NCBI RefSeq assembly: GCF_014529535.1
Contig: NW_023503493.1
Coordinates: 22,901,334-22,965,333 of the forward strand
Direction: 5' to 3'
Source of the DNA: Bradysia coprophila
Taxonomy: Eukaryota; Arthropoda; Insecta; Diptera; Sciaridae
DNA length: 64,000 nt
Shown here: in pieces, positions 53,908-64,000 of the stretch
Layout: every line of letters starts with the position of its first letter
How positions within the stretch are numbered: the first letter of the stretch is position 1
The notes under the pieces: generated by a model
Database searches by the model: none
What the model was told of the DNA's origin: nothing
Seen by the model: only the letters and a program-made list of their open reading frames with translations
Program-made: the position numbers and the translations under genes

Positions 53908-56208
53908 TGTGTAGACAAGTTGTGTAGGCAACAAAGCTAACATTCGAAAAAGATAATTGTCTTCAAACTACCCTGCCAGATTGCGGTAGAGCAGTAAACG
54001 TATAAAACCCTGTATTTCTAACAGGTCTAAAAAAATCTTTTAAGTTTGGAAAAACCTCAACGTCTGCAACTTTGAAGCAGCGAGAACTTTGGTGGTAGAA
54101 ATATGGGAATTTTGTTGAAGATTAATCTAGAATCTTTGATACAACTCATATATGGCTAAATGTACAGCTCTTTGTTACCAATTTTTTTGACGTTTCGCAT
54201 ACTTGACATATGAAAACATTTTTATATTGTAACGTAGCAGCAATACAAAAAGTGAAATTAATTAAATAAAAATAATTTATTTCGGTAAAATAATTCCAGA
54301 AACGTGTTCCTGTGAGGTTTTTGTACTTGTGAGCATGTAAAGTACTTCTCGAAAGTTTTTGTGTTAGTCATGATTTGTCGCTTTGCGTCAACCTCACACA
54401 TGAAAGTGTCAATTTTGTAACGTAGCAGCACAACAATTTTGGTGTGATTTTCTATAAAAATTGATTAAATTTATAATTTTTTTTCCAAATAATAACAGGT
54501 CTACTAATACTCTACAGAATCTAGTAAAAAAATTAGATACCATTCCCTCTCATTCCCTCAATAATTGAAGAAGTTTAACAGAAAATGCCTTTTTTAGATC
54601 ACATACATTTTCCCATATACATTCGAGCACGATGCGTTCAGACATCTAGAACTAAGTTGTGTTATTCAGGTATTTAGTTTAATCGAAACGTATTAGAGGT
54701 TTCATGTTAAAATGTTTCGTTTCTCATCTTCTCAAAGAATTCTAGAAGCTCGATCCCAGCGGACAAAATGAGAGAAACCTATCGACTGACGCAGAAGCTT
54801 AGCAACTGAACAATCAAAATACGTCAACTTGGCGAGAAATAACCTTGTTAATCACTCATTTATCAAGAACGCGCATTAGCATAGTGCTCGTGACGCAAGT
54901 CCCATTACTAGAGAAACAATTCACAAAAGTTTTTTTTTATCGTAGACTGTGAAATACAGCAAATATTCAATTTCTTCTCATAAACGGTAACCGGCCTATT
55001 GAAGAAAACTAAGTATCCATACGACTCCAACGAGCCATCATACGTCGAATTCGGGGGTGATGTGGCCGAGATACAAGTATTTGAAGTTAAGGATCTCCCA
55101 TACAAATTCGGTGTTTCCGTGCATGTAAACGAAATAAAAAATGCTTTGTTGCTTTGGTAGTTAGTTCCACTTAAGTTATAAAACTCCTAAATATTTAGAG
55201 GGTAGGTTCTGAAGGTCATTCTAAGACTTTGATCCGAGATGAATGTGGAGCCAGGGCCGGTCTGGCTACCCAAAGACCCTTCGGGCAAAACTTGAAAAAG
55301 ACCTTCCGTTCGGGCGAGTCTTTCAGTTGGAGGAAGTGGTTATACTGTAGTCCATAAATAAATAGAACCTATTTTTAAAGAAGACTATAACTTTCGAAAC
55401 TATTCTTCACATGAAATATTTTGCGAAACAAACATTTTGTTACAAAATCCCTTTCGATTGATATCTATACTCAACATAAACTAATTTTTAATGATTTAAT
55501 GATACTTCAGTTAGCACGTGAGATGATGTAAAAAAAGGACTTACGTGTTGAAAAGAAAAGGCGCGAGCGGAGCGAGCGAGAAAAATTTCTCGATTCGCAT
55601 TAATTCAATGAAAATTAATCGCTTTCTGCCGTTTCTTGTGGATCAAAAGATCATAAGAGAATTCTGTCAGAGTATAAGGAAAGTTTGGTGGATTCATCGA
55701 TCCTTTCAGGAACATTCAAAAATTAGAACTAAGTCAGAGGAGTGAGGAGCTGTCAAGATGTAGGAGACCATGAGATCTGAAAGGTGCATCGGGCAACACT
55801 TAATCGCGTCGTGTGACTAATAACAAGTGACATCGATGCCTGACGAGAACAGCGTTGTTTTTACATCATAATATGTATAGAGTATTGTATACAATGTACA
55901 CTGTACAAGTGTACTTCATGTTGCTGGATTAGAATCGTTAGTTAATTCTTGTGAGCATTGTGTTTCTTCGGCAGTTGGATTTTTTCAAATTTTTCAACAT
56001 TTTTTCAATTTTAAATTTTGACCCAAAAAACAATTTAGAAAGGAAATTTTACACAAAAAAATGCGTCACCAGTGGCAGATCAATAAACTTTTTTGAACTT
56101 GAATACCTGTTCTACTACATTTTTTTGGGTAAAATTTTCTTTGTAAATTGTGACTTGCGTCACATTTCCCTAATTAATGGTTTTTGTCTGATCGTATTCA
56201 TTTCAATC
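53908..56208. other. non-coding with minor repeats
   Basis: No gene is supported. Two diverged copies of a block with TTGTAACGTAGCAGCA occur at about 54227 and 54415. A GC-richer stretch with CGAGCGGAGCGAGCGAG is at 55564-55580, similar in style to GAAGTGAGCGAAGCGAC at about 33081. Confidence 0.45.
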
Positions 56209-56347
56209 CAAGGCTATATAGTGGGGAGGTCCCGCGGATCGCTATTTTATTAGATACGCGGTTATACACAAAAAAGAATCCACCAACTATGAAAATGTCA
56301 TTTTTTTTTTCTCTGCATCCGCGGAACCTCCCCAGTATATAGCCTTC
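56209..56347. mobile_element. hAT-type miniature transposon with 8-bp target duplication
   Basis: 139 bp. Left end CAAGGCTATATAGTGGGGAG; right end CTCCCCAGTATATAGCCTTC. Inner arms GGTCCCGCGGAT and ATCCGCGGAACC continue the pairing. The 8-bp direct repeat TTTCAATC lies at 56201-56208 and 56348-56355. No coding capacity. Confidence 0.88.
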
Positions 56348-57870
56348 TTTCAATCATCATGCACTCTGAGACATTATTTCGGCCGGCTTAGGAGATGACA
56401 TAGGGAATAACCAAGCTGCCTTCCAGGAGGATTGGCTAAGAGTTTTTCAACTAACAAGAATGAAAGAAAGAAGAACCATGCTTTTTTACAACCGCATAAA
56501 GTTTATTCAATTTTTCAAGTACATTGGTTTCTTGGTTTCTGAACTTAATAATCTCGTCATTTAACTACCTAACGCAATAGCTTTAAATTCACAGTTTACA
56601 TTGTTCGATTCATTTCTTTTTCCGAATCTTGCTGCAAATCCTTTTAACAACATTGCAACGATTCATTTTGAGAACCTTCAACAATATGTTTGAATCCATA
56701 AGATGATATTTTGTAATCAGACGCCTGTACGAACGATTTCCTCAATAGAAACGAGTACCTTCTACACTCTCTTCAATTAAACAACGTAAAAGAGATTTTT
56801 CTTTGTTCATAGTTTTCAATGTTCACCAAACTTCGTTTTCCTGCGTGATTCCCGTACTCGGAAAGCATCACACCCTTTTCTTCACAAGCAGGAACTAATT
56901 CTTCGTAAACAATTTTTTTTGCCGCTTCCAAAGAAAGCAGACTGAAATCACTAACAATGCGAAACGTAAATGTTGCCATTGTTAAACTTTTTAATTTTCA
57001 ATTCGAATTTAGTACCAGATATTCTTCCGTGTACACCGAGCAACCGAGTTTTTTTTTCGATATGAAAGAGTGCGCCAATTCTGACAACTCTAAACAGTGC
57101 AGTTTTATGATTGCTTGCGCCCTTGGTGTACACATTTTTTAACATTTATTTTTTCAAATTTCCCACAATTGCGTGTTAGCATCCAGGACAGAAAACTGTA
57201 ATCAATTCAGAACCTCAGGATCTGATAAGGTTTCATTAGCCCTGAAAGAAATGTAGCTGCTGAATGCAAGGATCACATGCACCACTTGTCTGTGCTATTA
57301 CTTTTCAGCATATCCCAGAACAAAACTATTAGTTTTTGACCAGAAATTACCTGATAGGAAGCCTTAATGGGCGACATTATATTCGTTCTACATACACATA
57401 GGGCAACAATTTGTTTTGAAATTAAGTGACAACTCAACAGGAAAACATTCGCATAACTTGAAGACAACAGAAAACATTAAAAATGTTAATCTAATCTAGC
57501 CTGTTGAGTTTTCGTCAATCGGTCGTATCACAACAATAATCCATCATGTTTAATTAATTAATCAAATTCGTTTTACTAACATCAGGAATTCCCTCCTTCG
57601 AATGTATACTGGCAATGCAGATTATGATAACAAAGATTATGATAACCTGCAGATGGCACTCTCATTATTTTCGTTTCCATTTTGTTCGTAAAAAGATGAC
57701 ATGTAAAGTTTACGCGCGGTCTGATCTAGTTAAATGTCAGCTGTTTTTAATTTTCATTTTCACCTGGGTGTTTACTGTCGCTATCATTTTTATTCACATG
57801 CACTAGCCACAGTGATAACAAACAAACAAACAAAAACGCTTCAGCAGTTTATACTCCACACAATTGAATC
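56348..57870. other. mostly non-coding; weak minus-strand coding candidate
   Basis: Between about 56605 and 57145 the minus strand has overlapping open frames (56979-56773, whose product includes LEAAKKIVYEELVPACEEKG, and a Lys/Arg-rich stretch near 56700-56610). They look slightly protein-like but I find no splice pattern and no family, so I do not call a gene. Confidence 0.25.
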
Positions 57871-58693
57871 ATGACAGCTATTAACAGAGAGGTATGTGTC
57901 GATCATTTTTTTTTTTTTTAATTTAAAACATCAGTGCCGACATTTATCATTTAAGAAAAAATTAGCACTTTGACACATTCCAGTCTTTCAAAGTGAAATT
58001 GTTTTTCTCGTTAAATTGTAGAAAGCCAGACCATCGTCCACACAAGACACGGACAAATGTGTGCATACCGCTTCCAGCCTAGGATTGTGTAAGTTTTTTT
58101 TTGATCTGATTGAAGAGATTTGAACATGTTTTGAAGCTTCGATCGGACATTTGTTTATGTTCCGTTTTTGTTTCTATGAAGGTCAATGCAAAAGGGAAAT
58201 GGAACAGAAATTTCAAGATTTTAAGAAGCTTACTGGTGACATATTTAAGGAACAATTGCAAGAGAAGTTAAATGAAAAAACGAAGAAATTGGAAACTTTT
58301 TCTGATAACTTAATCCGGGAAAATGTTAGGTTAAGAAAAGACAATGACAACGTTGACGCTCTGCGGAAACTTCACGACAACGTTTCTAGACAAGTTTCAA
58401 TACACGAGACACTTATAGATAAACAGAAAAAAGATATTTCAACCCTTCAATCTGCAGTCAACGGTCTTACCGAACAGAACAAAGAACTTCAGGTCGTAGT
58501 CACAGATCTCACCGAACGAAACAAAGAACTACAGGTCGTAGTCACAGATCTCACCGAACGAAACAAAGAACACACTGATCGGAACGAAGAACTTACTGGA
58601 AACGAAAAACTTCAAGTCACAGTCAACGAACTTAAAGCCGTTTTGAAAGAATTACAAAGTAGAATGACAGTTGTTGAGGACAAGGTTCGATGA
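57871..58693 (+). CDS. uncharacterised coiled-coil protein with 14-residue repeats
   Basis: Three exons, 57871-57891, 58022-58088 and 58182-58693, join in phase (the last junction rebuilds a Cys codon T|GT) into a 199-residue protein. After a short polar N-terminus it is one long coiled coil from about residue 35 to the end. In the C-terminal half a 42-bp unit encoding LTERNKELQVVVTD is repeated at 58466, 58508 and 58550, the last degraded. There is no signal peptide or membrane segment. I do not recognise a family. It lies tail to tail with GLG1, whose stop is 580 bp downstream. The small size, strong heptad character and fresh internal duplication suggest a fast-evolving structural protein, by inference. 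Confidence 0.68.
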
Positions 58694-59271
58694 ACGACAA
58701 AGAGAGACCAAGCAGGAAATGTAACGAAAGTAATTTAAATACTGAATCAATTACAGCTGAGTACTAAGTTTTCCACAATTTTTTGTTGTTTTTATTTATT
58801 ATCTTCTTGAAAACTCTTTTTTCGGAACCTTGATACAAGAGACCTAGGATCAGGTCGAGCTTATTGCTCCTTTGATTGGTTGGAATTTTGTGATGAAGAC
58901 GTACGTAGTACTACGTTTCGGAAAGTATCTCTTGCTTCTGGCGTAAAGTTAAGGTCTGTTCGAAAAGGGTTCGAAATAGCTCGAGCTATTAGTGATGATG
59001 GATTTTCTTTTTCTTGTATGGGGTCGTAAGCCTTGGTCAACACTTAAATCTTCGAATAGTAAGACAGAAATAGTCATTACTCCATTACCGGTGTGTATAA
59101 CAAACGAAAGTCAAGATACTAAAAATCAAAATCTTTATTCCATTCTAGGTCACAGAAAACAATCCTCATTCATCAAAATTTTACAAATTGATTCGAATTC
59201 GAGCTTTCAAGAGAAACAAAAATTGGTTGAGTTCGACCCTACTTATTTTTCGCAATGCCTTGCCTTCGAAA
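58694..59271. other. convergent 3' region between the coiled-coil gene and GLG1
   Basis: Contains the GLG1 3' UTR. AATAAA on the minus strand is at 59139-59134. The part 59036-59343 is the source copy of the duplicate at 53600-53907. Confidence 0.6.
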
Positions 59272-62200
59272 CTAGCGACCGAAAAACATACCAAAAATGA
59301 AAGTAAAGCCAACTGCTGAGAGCCCTAACACAATAAAATATCGCCGAGCTGGTGATGTAGCTACCTGCGAATAGAGCTGCCCCAAGTCTTCTGGTGCGTG
59401 AGCGATCAACTGTCGATATGAGAAAAAAAACATTGATTTACAGAGTGGAAGTGGAAAAAATTGTTTGCAAAATGTAATTACCGGCGCTGCATTTCGGAAC
59501 ATTTCCATTCGCTTTTCCAATTTCGATTTACAATCCGGTTCCAACGCCTTTGATTCGTCGGCGAGTATCACTTGAAGACATTTTAGTACTGGAAAACAAA
59601 ATTTGTTCAACGATTCAAAATGGAAATTGGATTTTTTTTTAAGGAAATCGTTTTGAACACAAGAGAAACTGATGAGGTGACTCAATAACTAGGAAAAATA
59701 ATGCGAACGTCGTTCAATAATGACTATACTCACGCCTTCCATTTCCGCGAGGCACGTTTGAACAATACTTCAGTAGATCCACGGTGCATGCCCGTTGTAG
59801 CAGAGGATCCACATGTATGTCTGCCTTGGCCTCTTGAATCAAGGTAGCCACCTCAAACTTGCACTCCTGCGCAATGATTTGATGATTCAAAAATGCCAAT
59901 TTTAGACATTCCTCGACTTCACCGTACTCTTCAACGTCATCTTTCGGTTTACACAGAAACGAAATTTCGGCACTGCACACAGATTTCAGCAGCGGATTCA
60001 ATTTATAATTCAAAGCTTGCTCGTGCAACACTTCAGTCATTTGCTCTTCGCACTTTTTCGTCAGCTTCCCCTCACGGAATTTGGTTTTCAGGCAACCCAC
60101 AACCTTGCCGTTCAATTCTTCATTTTGTTTAGCGGACGCTACAACATTGGTACAATATTCGGCAATATTTTCTGAGCACGCGTTTTGCAGCATAGGATTG
60201 AATCGATAATCCATATTTTGCGCAATCATGCGATTGACAACAACCAATTTGCACACACCATCAAACAGAGGTTCGTCCTTGTGAATTTTTAGACATTCCA
60301 ATGTCTTGGAGGTTTCAGTTTCCCGGCAATATTGCCGTATCATGGCCGCACAAGAATTCAATAATGTGTAATCGGTCGCACTATCTGTCAGCTCTGACTT
60401 TCTAATAGCGAAAATTGCGTGCCGACACGTTGGTCCCAGTTTTTCGTGCTGATTTTGTAGGCATTCTAATACCTGCCGAAATAAAATTAGTGTCAAAAAT
60501 TGAAATGCGGTAAGCCCATCGGTTGAAAGAACGTAAAGAAGCAATGAAAATGTTGAAATGGAATGAATGAACAAAACACTTGCATTTTTCTTATTCACCT
60601 GGCCAGCACCATTTGGGACATTCAAACAAAATGTTTTTATGTCCTCCTTACAAGCACTTTTCAATTTTGGATCAAAATCGATATTTTCCCGTTGCTGGTA
60701 TAACTGAGCACGCACTTGCTGTCTGCATTCCTTCGGTATAGTATGCCGTTGACCTTTCAGGGTGTCATTTCGCATTACCTCACTGAAATCAAATTGCGAG
60801 ACGAAGTAAGATTTGGTGGTTACAGTGCTCAAAAGTCGATTTCTTACCTCAAACACTCCACTACATCGTACTTGGTATTGCTATTCGGACAGAATCTCAT
60901 TACATGCGGTCGACACGCTTCTTTGAATTTGTAGGTGAAGTGATAATTCTTCAGTGAAGTAATTTGAAAGTGTTCGATTACTGCACGACATTTGATGTTT
61001 TGCCGGAAATCCGCATCATTTTTGTGTGCAATCAAACATTCCATCATGTCACCTTCATCTCTACCATTTTTCAATATGGAATCACAGTGCCTTTCCATTT
61101 CGTTACGGCAATGGGACATTATGATTGGATTCAATTCGATGTGCGCGGCCTCCTCTTCGGTATAGGTAATGACCGCGGTCTACGGACGTTCATCGTTAAG
61201 AATTATTGAAATCATTGAAAATTATTACAACACCACGCACCTTACAGTTCTCAGCTAGTTTCTCTAAGTTGTCCTGCAGACATTGCATTTCTTCACCTTT
61301 TTGCGTTTTATCGAAGCAAAAATTGGCTAGGTCGTCTATGCACATATCCTCGACTTCTGGAATCAGATCAACCGAAATAGCACGTTGCCTCATAACACGT
61401 TTTATTTCCTAAGAGAGAACAACCATGACTTTAGACTTCAGAACTGGCAATCACAATTTATCAGCGTACCTGGAAGCATTCGGGTTTCAGTTGAACGTTT
61501 TTATCTAGATGAAAGGCACTTCTGTATAAACATGGTAAAATTAATGGTCCTCGATCCGGATCCATGGGAGCATTATCAGCGTCATCCCATGACGGCTTAG
61601 CATGGCAAAGGGAAATGGCGTCAGCTTTGCAATTTCTGTAGATTAATCAATAAAATGATGGGTTGATTAACAAAGTTTGCTTATGGTTCTTGAGGTATCC
61701 CACCTGTACAATTGTGGGTCCAATTTAAAGTCACGCGCCACAAAATATTGAATTTGCATGAGAGCAACTTCGCAGTCAGACGTCATAAGTTTTGTTCCGA
61801 TTTTCTCCATTAAGCAAGACATAACTCGAGCATCACCACTGCTAGCATCACGACAAGCTAAATCTACAACTGGCTTGCATGCGTTTCGCAAAACTGGATC
61901 GACACGCCAATCTTCTGCAACATCGCTCACCTTTAAAAAGAGAAAATCAGATTAATTTCACAGAGAAAATTGATTTATGTGACCGATCAAATACCTTTAT
62001 GACCATTTCCAAAGCTCTTTGGCACGTCGACGTTATTCTGCGATCCTTTTTCTTTTTCGGTCTTGCGTGTTCCATTAAACAATGGATGGTTTTACCCGCA
62101 GCCTCCAAATTATCACAAAATTTTGTTATGTCATCAGCGCAACCAGTCAAAATTTCCGGAGAGAGTTGAAAATCGTCCATCAGCAATTTCCGATGATCTG

Positions 62201-63602
62201 TCATTTCGGCCAGACATTCTGGTGATATTTTTGTATTATTTTTATTAGCTGCTTCCAAACACAAAAGAATTTGTGCTAGTCGAACATCTTTGTCTTCGGA
62301 AACGCCTCGTCGACATTTGTTGTTCTTAATGTCTTCTCTGCATGCTCTTGCCAGACCTTTGCTTACTTTGTAGTCGTGTGCAATAAGTTTGTCGCGACGC
62401 AGCAGTTGCTCTTTACACAGAGATGACATGGTTTGATCATTTTTATTTCTAATCAGACATTTATACACGGCTCCCGTTCCCGGCCTTATGTCCGGACAAA
62501 ATCGCCGTGTATCTTCCGTACACGCTAAGAATAACTTTTTATCGAGTCTCACATTGTCCGACTGTAGTTCAGACAAACGTAAAATGCCCTTCCTGTATTC
62601 CTTTGTTAAATCGTCAATCTTGCTTTGTAAGAAGGCTAAAGTGTCAACTTGTGACAGAGTATTTTTATCGGTACTCAAACGTCCACAGAAATTTTCTTTA
62701 ATGTCGCTTTCACAATCTCGTACAAATGATCCGATTAATCGAAAATCCGAAAATGCAACCCATTCCAGCTTTTGAATAACACTTCGACATCCGGCACTTT
62801 TAATGTCATTTTGATGATCCAGTAAGCAGGCCAACATGTGTCCCGGCTCTTTAGTTACTTTACAGCTCATTTTAGGTAGATCATTTGCACAGACTTTTTG
62901 TGTCAATCTGGCCACGTTAACATCTTCGAGAAGCTGTTGAAATAAAACATTTGTGTAAATTCGGATGACAGACTTTGCATCAATTAATGTGAGAAACTTT
63001 CATTGGTTTGCATTCATTAGAACATCATTTTCATAATTGAAGTAATGTTTCTAATTGAGTGATTACGTTGACAATGGAAAATAAAATGTGTTTTGAACGT
63101 TACATGACGTTAATGAAAACAGAGATAGGAAACGTAATCAATTTGATCCAATAAATTGAGCCAAAGAATATTTTTATTTAGACTAGATGGTGTAAAACCG
63201 TCGTTGAAGAAACAAACATTCGAATTTTTTTTAGGTAAAAATGTAAAAACATAAAAATTGTCCTACATTAATAACTCTCGATCTCGCTCTCAATATTTAA
63301 ATTGGAAATGGAATTCGATTATTTACTTCTGACGTATGAGACCAAATCGAGTGTTGGCATTCGTCCGGCAGAGACTCGATTTGTGATGTAAGAAACGTTT
63401 GTACGCATTCCAGAACGATTAAATCATCTGCATCGTCCGGTAAATTGCTGCACAAATTTTTTATTTCCCTACAAGCCGGTTCATTGATCAACTTTATGGG
63501 ACCATGAATTACGTTCCTCTTTATTCGCACATCTACACCATTCTCAGCTGTTATGTTTACAACGAACAATATTAAAAGAAATATTGCCACAGAGTTTATC
63601 AT
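59272..63602 (-). CDS. GLG1: Golgi apparatus protein 1 (GLG1 / ESL-1 / cysteine-rich FGF receptor)
   Basis: Ten minus-strand exons: 63602-63327, 62933-61995, 61930-61704, 61635-61470, 61408-61241, 61179-60848, 60782-60599, 60472-59734, 59588-59482 and 59409-59272. All are in phase and give 1091 residues, near the expected length. This is a type I Golgi membrane glycoprotein that binds FGFs and other secreted cargo. Seen: an N-terminal signal peptide (VAIFLLILFVVNITA), then about fifteen GLG1 cysteine-rich repeats of the form AC..DI..FC / C.....L...C (for example ACTEDTRRFCPDI, ACKEDIKTFCLNVPNGAGQ, ACTVDLLKYCSNVPRGNG). A single C-terminal membrane span (YFIVLGLSAVGFTFIFGMFF) and a very short cytoplasmic tail GR follow. 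Splice sites are canonical throughout. The gene appears intact. Its 3' end has been duplicated to 53600-53907. Confidence 0.95.
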
Positions 63603-64000
63603 CTTTCATCACTTAATTATAAACAATTTATTCCTGTAGAATCGTGAACATTTCAACGAAAATCTTTCCAAAATAATTTCTTGTTTACGGCGACACTGTT
63701 AGACTTAAAATGCAAAAGATGAATATGAAAAAGGTTGACTTTAGAAACGTCATCGCATTTCCGAAGCACCAATAAAAAGTAGCCGTGTCAGACAGGTGCG
63801 TACACACACAATTTCACAACCATTTCGAGACCTTGATCATTCACTGACAAAAAAGATTTTATAATATTACCTGTGGCAGGTAATATTTCGCCAGGTAATC
63901 TTTTTTCTCATATAAAAATACATTGCAGGTAACTTTATTTTGTATGGAAAAGAAAGTTACCTAGAGTCAAATTATCTGCTACATGTAATATTCTACTTTT
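63603..64000. promoter_or_regulatory. upstream region of GLG1 with an AGGTAA-rich palindromic block
   Basis: The first part should hold the GLG1 promoter and 5' UTR. From 63861 to the window end, AGGTAA or its complement occurs several times. It includes the perfect 25-bp inverted repeat with arms AATATTACCTG / CAGGTAATATT (63863-63887) and a second pair GTAACTTTATTTT / AAAGAAAGTTAC. It may be the edge of an inverted-repeat element cut by the window. Confidence 0.5.

Noticed and set aside
56773-57145. Overlapping minus-strand frames
   Set aside because: Slightly protein-like but no family, no coherent splice pattern; mentioned only as a weak candidate.

Overview
The window looks like part of a fly (Diptera) nuclear genome, or at least an insect one. 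It is AT-rich, protein genes are split by short GT-AG introns (often 50-70 bp), and the recognisable genes are animal genes: inositol-trisphosphate 3-kinase, beta-tubulin, a pickpocket-type DEG/ENaC channel, dihydrodiol dehydrogenase, Ndc80, a WDR7/Rabconnectin-3B propeller, ERp60/PDIA3 and the Golgi protein GLG1. I cannot fix the species from sequence alone; a lower dipteran such as a fungus gnat or midge would fit. I see no tRNA, rRNA, CRISPR, operon or bacterial signals.

Layout. 1-2.8 kb: non-coding with a hairpin and one unrecognised open frame. 2.9-14.8 kb (+): inositol-trisphosphate 3-kinase, with three long introns. 17.5-18.2 kb: a fold-back element. 18.5-20.1 kb (+): a six-exon beta-tubulin with an axonemal-type tail. 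20.5-22.8 kb (+): DEG/ENaC channel. 22.9-23.1 kb: a palindromic element between two convergent genes. 23.3-27.2 kb (-): dihydrodiol dehydrogenase, whose last coding exon is split by a very young 2.6 kb LTR element. 27.5-29.4 kb: a second young LTR element, a Copia derivative with Gag remains only. 29.4-33.2 kb: repeat-rich non-coding DNA. 33.2-35.1 kb (+): Ndc80. 35.1-43.3 kb: mostly non-coding, holding a 134-bp tandem repeat, miniature transposons, a TTAGCG-rich cluster and, at 38.0-38.9 kb, an intronless fossil gene resembling bacterial halovibrin-type secreted proteins. 43.4-47.0 kb (-): a proline-rich exon and a short WDR7/Rabconnectin-3B-like gene. 48.5-50.8 kb (+): ERp60-like disulfide isomerase with a frame break. 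50.8-57.8 kb: mostly non-coding, including a 308-bp duplicate of the GLG1 3' end and a hAT-type miniature element. 57.9-58.7 kb (+): an undescribed three-exon coiled-coil protein. 59.3-63.6 kb (-): complete ten-exon GLG1.

The genes do not form a pathway. They are ordinary dispersed host genes with a heavy load of recent insertions. The strongest leads are the fossil of a bacterial-type secreted protein, the LTR insertion that interrupts the dehydrogenase, the tail-swapped WDR7-like gene, and several miniature transposons whose target-site duplications can be read directly.
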